Positions 58,226 through 64,000 of a stretch of 64,000 bases of DNA are shown in pieces. The position numbers and the translations under genes are program-made. The stretch covers positions 8,380,157 to 8,444,156 of the forward strand of contig NC_049983.1 of the NCBI RefSeq assembly GCF_000003815.2, written 5' to 3'. This stretch comes from Branchiostoma floridae (taxonomy: Eukaryota; Chordata; Leptocardii; Amphioxiformes; Branchiostomatidae). The notes under the pieces are model-generated. The model worked only from the letters and a program-made list of their open reading frames with translations, had not been told where the DNA came from and did not search any database. Position 1 is the first letter of the stretch; the number at the start of each line of letters is the position of its first letter.

Positions 58226-60479
58226 ATGACATTGACAACCGTTTTTCGGGCTTGTATGCGACTCCTCCAGCTGAGACGTTTACCAGAACGTGTAACAACC
58301 ATCTATGCAAGATCGTTTTCGTCAGAGGTCGGTATGGTTTTCAGCATGCTATGCAAGGTTACGATAAACGCGAAATGGGTGAGGAAATCATAGGCTGCTA
58401 CAGGGCACATATTAGTTTTCAACACGTGATTTTAGGAAATCTCAATCTCAAATTACAAAGGGGTCTAATGAGTTATTGGTCTCAAATGCATTGGTCTTAT
58501 TGTTTGTCATGAATATCAACCGTATTTGAAAGGCAACCTATTAAAAGCAATGTCACAGTCATTGTTATGAGTGGAAATATTCTTAATAAGGCAGTCTGTA
58601 TAATATTGACATCTAATGCATTATTTTAGCACATTTACATCATTATTTCATAAATTGAGCCGTTAAAAACAGCGCGGGAATGAGTTGCACAAGGATTCCA
58701 GATCAAGTCCTTATTTTGGGGGGGGGGGGGTACAATAATAAGGAATATCCTCGTGCAACTTGTCTCTGGGCTGTTTTTTCAAATTATGATGTAAATGTGA
58801 GAATACAGTGCAGTAGATGTCAATATCATGCAGATTGCCTTATACAGAATATTTCCACTTTGACGCTGTAAATTATATAAAGAGGGTTGAATGTTCCCAG
58901 ATCTAGATTCTTTGAGAATACCGCTAAGGCGAGAGACAAGAAGCTATGACAAGAAAACACGTCTAGAAACTTTGGATGCAAAGATTCAACTCAAGTTTAT
59001 TTCAGAAGGTCAAACAATTTGAATGTCGCACCTGTGAATGAGCGCTAACGTCGCTGTTCAATGTCTATTGGTCGATCCTGTTCGCAGGTGCGGACTTCTA
59101 ACAACTGCATTCTAAGAACACTACTCCACCCACAGTCAAAAAATTTAACAATGCACTGCAACGTCTTGCATTCTGAGAGTCAGACTTGTATCATTCCTAC
59201 AATAGCATGCGTTTATATATATTAGTTTTACATAACCAAAATAGATAGATTTTGTGATAATCATCAACAGATAAACTTCAAGTTAAACCCTTTCCGTAGC
59301 CTGTGCGTATTGTAATGTAAGCTTCTCCTTTGCCATTCCTTAGGCTGATCTTAAAAAGACTCCCCTATACGAGTTCCACAAGGAGCATGGCGGCAAGATG
59401 GTGGACTTCACCGGTTGGTCCATGCCTGTGCAGTACAAGGACGGCATCTCCGCATCTCACCTCCACACCCGCACCAACGCTTCCATCTTCGACGTCTCGC
59501 ACATGGTCCAGAGTCGGATTCACGGCAAGGACGCGGTCAAGTTCATCGAGTCGTTGACCGTCGGGGACGTCGCGGGGTTGCAGGAGAACCAAGGGACCTT
59601 GACCTTGTTCACTAACGACAGAGGAGGAATCATGGATGACTTGATCGTGTCTAAGACCTCAGAAGGGTTTCTGTACGTGGTGACGAATGCTGGCTGTGCT
59701 GAGAAGGACATCGCACACATGCAGGTTTGGGGTTAACAGATATGTGAGGGTGTTCCATTTCCCTGCTTTAGCCAGTAAACATATGAAGACTTTATCCAAG
59801 GAGTTTTTTGCTTTATCATTGGGATGAGTCTAATTATCATGTATGTAGTGTACATGTAGGAGTGATGCAAATCCTGGGAGGGCTCAAAATGGTGTTATTC
59901 TATTTCATGTGCACAATATTTAATCTCAGCTTGAAAAGTTGTTGCATTGTTGATATTGTTTTCTGCAAGTCATCTGCAAACTTCAGGTTGTTTTGTGGCA
60001 TTCAGTCTATCGTGGATATTCGGGGCTCTCTTCGGTTTGGCCCAAACTCCTAGCACATTAAACTTCAAGTTCTACCAGGTGCTTAAAATTACCCAGGGGA
60101 AAGAAACCCCGAAGAAAGCCAGTCACTCCTCATCAGACTTGATGCCAGGTTAGCAGGTTGTTGGTTATGTTGAACCTCATTTGTGTTACATGTGGAGCTC
60201 ATAACATTTGAGGTATAATAGGAGTACCAAAGGAATACATGACAAAGTTCACGTTCCCCTCTGGATCTGTTAAGTCATTGTCAATGATTATGTTTGCACA
60301 TAGCAAGATGGTAATAGATAAATTTCAGTCTGCATTGGCATCCAATTGTAACTGTTTTTTTCTTTCAAGAATCAGTTTTTTCTTTTCTTTTTAGAGCCAG
60401 TGTAAAGAGTTTCAAGCCCAAGGTCATGATGCAGCAGTAGAGGTCATCCAGGAGCAGTTTGGTCTCTTGGCATTACAAG
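58226..60479 (+). CDS. AMT: Aminomethyltransferase, mitochondrial (partial)
   Basis: AMT is the tetrahydrofolate-dependent T-protein of the mitochondrial glycine cleavage system. It releases ammonia and passes the one-carbon unit to folate. The first exon from ATG 58226 encodes a presequence rich in Arg and Leu ([20 protein letters not shown]). It could end at 58327 (TCAGAG|GTCGGT) or at a better donor at 58378 (TGG|GTGAGG); both keep phase 0. Exon 59344-59724 encodes [40 protein letters not shown] and a [20 protein letters not shown] block, all signatures of the T-protein N-terminal domain. Exon 60395-60479 adds [13 protein letters not shown] and ends in LLALQG. The remaining half of the protein (C-terminal folate-binding part and barrel) is not found before 64000. 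The gene either continues beyond the window across the opposite-strand ferritin-like gene, or is truncated. Confidence 0.9.
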
Positions 60480-61459
60480 GTGAGCCAGCACTATCTTGAC
60501 CATTTACTAGTAGGTACACCCTCCTTTATTGGCAATACCTTGCAATATACAACTTACATGCCCAAGGACACTTTATTAGATGCAGTTCAACTTGATCTCA
60601 CTAGATGTCATCAGTGAGCTGATGGTGACTATATGATAGCATGTGATTGTGAAAATGTAGTGCTAGATAAAATAATTATTACAAGTAGATATAAATATGT
60701 ATAGACTTGAATATTGAGCATAAACAATATACTGTTCCTTTTCATCTATACCACATACATGTAGGGAGAGATAATATAACAAGAAAATATGCTTGAAAAA
60801 GATCAGATCTAGCCTCAATGGATTTGATAACATTTCATGCAAAATATGGCTTTGGCCACAGGATTATATGACACCTATACTGTAAATTGTGTAATGTTAA
60901 TCATCTAGACAAATGAAATTAGCTAGACAAATGAAATTGTATGTATGAACATAAAACAAATTTAAAAAGCATATTGCTCCAAATTACTAGTATATAGAAT
61001 TTATTAAGGGACATTAGCTTAAATGCACCATATCTATGGGTAGTAGTTACAGAAAGTAATGCAATTGTAAGATTATCCTATATGATAGTATAGAATAAGG
61101 TAATTGTGAAATAATCACAGCATAAACTAGGGTAATTGAAAAATTTTCATAACATTAGATAAGGTAATTGTAAGATTATAATATTTTTAATCAAGATGCT
61201 TTGCTTGATGCTTCTTTACTCATCACAATTCAAAGTTTCCAATGTCTTTCCATCCAGATGGAAAGGGGTGTCTTTTCACTGATTGACAGGGCCAGAGGCT
61301 TAGTTGGCATTTTCCGTGGAAAAATTTTTCTAAAAAGCATCAATAAAATCAAATTTTCAGCCCGGGTGAATTTGTATCCCAAAAAATATTATCTATCAGA
61401 AAATAACACTTGCTTCTGGAGTGGAGTCTGAACCCGGCTTTTACACACACACACACAAG

Positions 61460-61815
61460 CTCGAAATTCATTTTTGGGATTAGGTGCACTGGTGCACCCA
61501 GCTTAGAAAATTGGGTGCACCAAAAAATGTTTCGTTGCACCACTTATATTTAAGTAGAATCTCAGAAAAAAATAATAACAAAACTTAGTTACAAACCATC
61601 AAATTCTTAAAGAAGTACCATGACAGACATTTTTATTATCTTTCTAACACTTAGATGTCAAGAATATGATATATACTAGTATATTTGATATCTTTACATA
61701 CATAAACCTAAGAAAATATTTGAGTGCACCCTGTACACCCACTCGAAAAAAATTGGGTGCACAGTTCCAATTCTTAGGTGCACCAGGGTGCACATGCACC
61801 CAGTATTTCAAGCCC
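61460..61815 (-). mobile_element. CAGGGCTCGAAAT element, copy 3
   Basis: Begins GCTCGAAATTCATTTTTGGG and ends AGTATTTCAAGCCCT. Subterminal words are GGTGCACTGGTGCACC and GGGTGCAC. It is the inverted counterpart of 62209-62569. Confidence 0.8.
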
Positions 61816-61816
61816 T

Positions 61817-62208
61817 ACACACAGTCATGCAGATACATTGTACACACACATACACACACACGCACACACACACACACATACAAACATGCACACACACATA
61901 CATACACATTCACACACACAAACAAATACATGCAAACATGCACACACACACACATGGAAACATGCAGACACACACACACATACACACACACACATACACA
62001 AACACACATGAACAAACACACATGCACACACACATATATGGACAGTCACATAAACATATGCACACACACACACACACACACATGCACATGCACAAATACA
62101 AACATGCACACACACATGCACACACATACATATGCACATGCAAACATGCACAAATACACACACGCACACACACACACATGCACATATACCAAATGTACAA
62201 ATACATGT
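61817..62208. repeat. CA-rich array between inverted elements
   Basis: About 390 bp of (CA)n-type sequence with regularly scattered ATG/CATGCA/TACA interruptions. Long open frames on both strands (His/Thr or Cys/Val-rich) are consequences of the dinucleotide composition. Confidence 0.95.
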
Positions 62209-62569
62209 CAGGGCTCGAAATACTGGGTGCATGTGCACCCAGGTGCACCCAAAATTGGAGCTGTGCACCCAATTATTTTCTGTGGGTGCACAGGGTGCAC
62301 CCAAATATTTTCTTAGGTTTATGTATGGTTCTATGAAATGATATCAAAGTATACTAGTATACATCATATTCTTGACATCTAACTGTTAGAAAGATAATAA
62401 AATTGTCTGTCATGGTAGAGTACTTGTTTAAGGATTTGATAGCTTGTAACTAAGTTTTATTATTAGGTTACTACTTATAAGTGGTGCAGCCAAAATTTTT
62501 TTGGTGCACCCAATTTTTTAAGCTGGGTGCAACAGTGCACCTAATCCCCAAAATGAATTTCGAGCCCTG
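62209..62569 (+). mobile_element. CAGGGCTCGAAAT element, copy 4
   Basis: CAGGGCTCGAAATACTGGGT at the left and ATTTCGAGCCCTG at the right. The internal sequence is the reverse complement of copy 3 over most of its 360 bp. Confidence 0.85.
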
Positions 62570-62585
62570 CATGTACATACTATCA

Positions 62586-62612
62586 TACACACACACACAC
62601 ACACACACACCA
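62586..62612. repeat. (CA)n microsatellite
   Basis: Pure CA run immediately downstream of the ferritin-like stop codon. Confidence 0.95.
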
Positions 62613-62616
62613 TGAT

Positions 62617-63978
62617 TTAAGTTTTTCCTTTTTTGGGTTGAAAGTCATTAGGAAGTCGGGGGTAAAACTCGAAAGTCGGGGCACCATGCGGCCCACCGGG
62701 GTATATGGGGGTCTGGACGAGTCTCTTAGCATCCACAGTCAGAGACGTCATCAGGGCGTAACACTGGCTGAATAGACCCGGATTGCCGTTGTAAACCTCG
62801 TGCAGACAGTTCATCAGGTTGGTGTACTTCTTGTTGAAGCTGTCGGACAGGATGCGAACATTCGATCCTGGTGGGTACAGCTTGGTGCTGGGGTTCGGGA
62901 CGGTAGGCCACACTCCATCTTCATGGAAGGGTATGGGATCCCCGCTGAAGGTGTAATTCTTTGGACAAGTTACATCCTTCTTACACGGCGTAAAGTTGTT
63001 GTCTGCATTGTCACAGCCTCCGTCCATGCAGGTCTGAGAGGATGTGTCACCAGAATCTTCATCTCCAGCACTGTCAGTGTTGTTCACCTCTGTCAGTTTT
63101 CTTCCTTTCCAGATCTCCTTAAACTTGTAATAGTGGCTGAGCTCTCCTTCAAAGAAGGGATTGCATGGATCGCTACCTTCGCCCTCCCCAACAATGTACT
63201 TTATACCTTCTATCGCTGAGCAGATGTCAAGGACACAAAACGGTATGGGTACCTGTTTCTTCAGGCCTTCTTCTGTTGGGGTGAAGAGTTCTGGAGTGGA
63301 GTTGTATAGTTTGACCATTGGGCATAAGATTTTGTGAATATAGACTGCACCAATTGTAGCATTATCAAAGTCCTTGGGCGACTCATCACACTTCTGTATG
63401 ATATTTCCACGTAATGGATCACAATCGCCCTTGTTATTGATGTTCAGGCATTGTTCAGGCACGTCTTTAGGGCGTACGCGAGCAGGGATTGCCAAGAGTA
63501 CCTCATGCACATTCAGGATGCCTGGATCACATTCTGGCTTCTCTATAGCCATGAAGACATTATTGGTGACATTCAAAGAAAACTTAGACAATGGGACCTT
63601 GAGTCCTGGATTGACACCTCCAGGAAGATAAGTTGGATACATAGGTGGGTCATTAAGGATCGGTTCTCCTCCAAGAAAGTTAAGGATATTTGCCACCATC
63701 GACATGTGTGTCATCTCCTCTATTATGATGCCCTTGATAAGCTGTGCGATGTCTTCGTTGTCATCCTTGAGACTGTAGTAGGCACTCAGGTAGGGGGGGA
63801 TTGTTGCCCACTCAAGCTTAAGGGCTACCGCCAAATTTTTCTTTACATATTCCAGACTGGGGTTTGGAGGGACTGGCTGGGGGGGTTGTTTTAGCCACTC
63901 CAGGATCATGTCTCTCTTTGCTGGAGACAGATCGCGAGTGACAGGCATGTGGTTTGGATTCTCTATAGGCAGACCCAT
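62617..63978 (-). CDS. Secreted ferritin-like (VioB/RebD-type) protein, possibly 5'-partial
   Basis: A single exon of at least 453 aa. Residues 45-105 (LAVALKLEWATIPPYLSAYY, then IIIEEMTHMSMVANILNFLG) match the iminophenyl-pyruvate dimer synthase ferritin-like family (Pfam Ferritin-like PF12902, from recall) known mainly from bacterial VioB/RebD. Likely di-metal ligands are E56, E88, H91 and, in the second half, E257 with E279/H282 (EGELSHYYKF). Six N-glycosylation sequons (N136, N206, N226, N299, N328, N341) and many cysteines suggest secretion. Residues 296-345 form an acidic Cys-rich insert. No signal peptide follows the ATG at 63978. The frame stays open upstream (KRALCYA) to the window edge, so the true start and signal peptide may lie outside. 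It lacks introns and lies opposite AMT. The reaction is unknown. Confidence 0.8.
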   Translation of the reverse strand: MGLPIENPNHMPVTRDLSPAKRDMILEWLKQPPQPVPPNPSLEYVKKNLAVALKLEWATIPPYLSAYYSLKDDNEDIAQLIKGIIIEEMTHMSMVANILNFLGGEPILNDPPMYPTYLPGGVNPGLKVPLSKFSLNVTNNVFMAIEKPECDPGILNVHEVLLAIPARVRPKDVPEQCLNINNKGDCDPLRGNIIQKCDESPKDFDNATIGAVYIHKILCPMVKLYNSTPELFTPTEEGLKKQVPIPFCVLDICSAIEGIKYIVGEGEGSDPCNPFFEGELSHYYKFKEIWKGRKLTEVNNTDSAGDEDSGDTSSQTCMDGGCDNADNNFTPCKKDVTCPKNYTFSGDPIPFHEDGVWPTVPNPSTKLYPPGSNVRILSDSFNKKYTNLMNCLHEVYNGNPGLFSQCYALMTSLTVDAKRLVQTPIYPGGPHGAPTFEFYPRLPNDFQPKKGKT

Positions 63979-64000
63979 TGCGTAACACAGTGCTCTTTTA

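Larger units (their letters stand above)
60480..62616. other. AMT intron or intergenic region with inverted repeats
   Basis: No exon was recognised after 60479. From 61460 onward the sequence is two inverted CAGGGCTCGAAAT-type elements around a CA-rich array, then a (CA)n tract at 62586-62612. Confidence 0.5.

Noticed and set aside
61666-62341. Long His/Thr-rich and Cys/Val-rich frames
   Set aside because: Produced by the CA-rich array and flanking element copies; no start context, splice support or conserved domain.
1-64000. CRISPR array, bacterial operon or phage content
   Set aside because: Introns, poly(A) signals and chordate orthologues show nuclear eukaryotic DNA; the tandem repeats have no spacer structure.

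Overview
The window looks like a compact invertebrate-chordate genome, most probably amphioxus (Branchiostoma). Short exons are separated by introns full of small inverted-repeat transposons, and several products read as close chordate orthologues: RAD18, CENP-H, ING3, AMT and a SAMD9-type protein. The species call is inference; no search was possible. One 236-base assembly gap lies inside RAD18. Gene layout, left to right: (1) RAD18 (+, 692-9028), 16 visible exons, one or more lost in the gap. (2) A seven-exon SAM-dependent methyltransferase (-, 16803-12669), convergent with RAD18. (3) A SAMD9/SAMD9L-like antiviral-type STAND protein of 1,737 aa (-, start 26929, stop 21081, 5' UTR exon near 28065-28165). 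(4) CENPH (+, 30337-34800), head to head with it. (5) Two tandem secreted leucine-rich-repeat paralogues (+, 36199-39882 and 43155-50667). A 3,333-bp palindromic TTAA-flanked transposon sits in the last exon of the second. (6) ING3 (-, 57765-52877). (7) AMT, the glycine-cleavage T-protein (+, from 58226), divergent from ING3 and incomplete here. (8) A single-exon VioB/RebD-type ferritin-like protein (-, 63978-62617), open to the window edge. The most interesting part is 21-28.4 kb. The SAMD9-like gene has no recognisable SAM domain. Instead it carries a RHIM-like amyloid motif on its own 120-nt exon, then a winged-helix/LOTUS-like segment. The usual AlbA_2-like, SIR2-like, P-loop, helical-repeat and OB-fold architecture follows, ending in a C4 zinc knuckle. 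Its promoter region has an ISRE-like IRF site and two adjacent kappa-B sites. This suggests an interferon-like-pathway-inducible sensor that signals by amyloid templating. The second notable structure is the giant palindrome at 46814-50146. It inserted precisely at TTAA inside an LRR coding exon. Its terminal inverted repeats carry a ready-made splice acceptor that, with a host GTTAAG donor, would remove nearly all of it and keep the reading frame. Most other intergenic and intronic sequence is miniature inverted-repeat elements of at least ten families, minisatellites and (CA)n arrays. Exon boundaries were set by eye from GT-AG signals, reading-frame continuity and family similarity; phases were checked across each gene.
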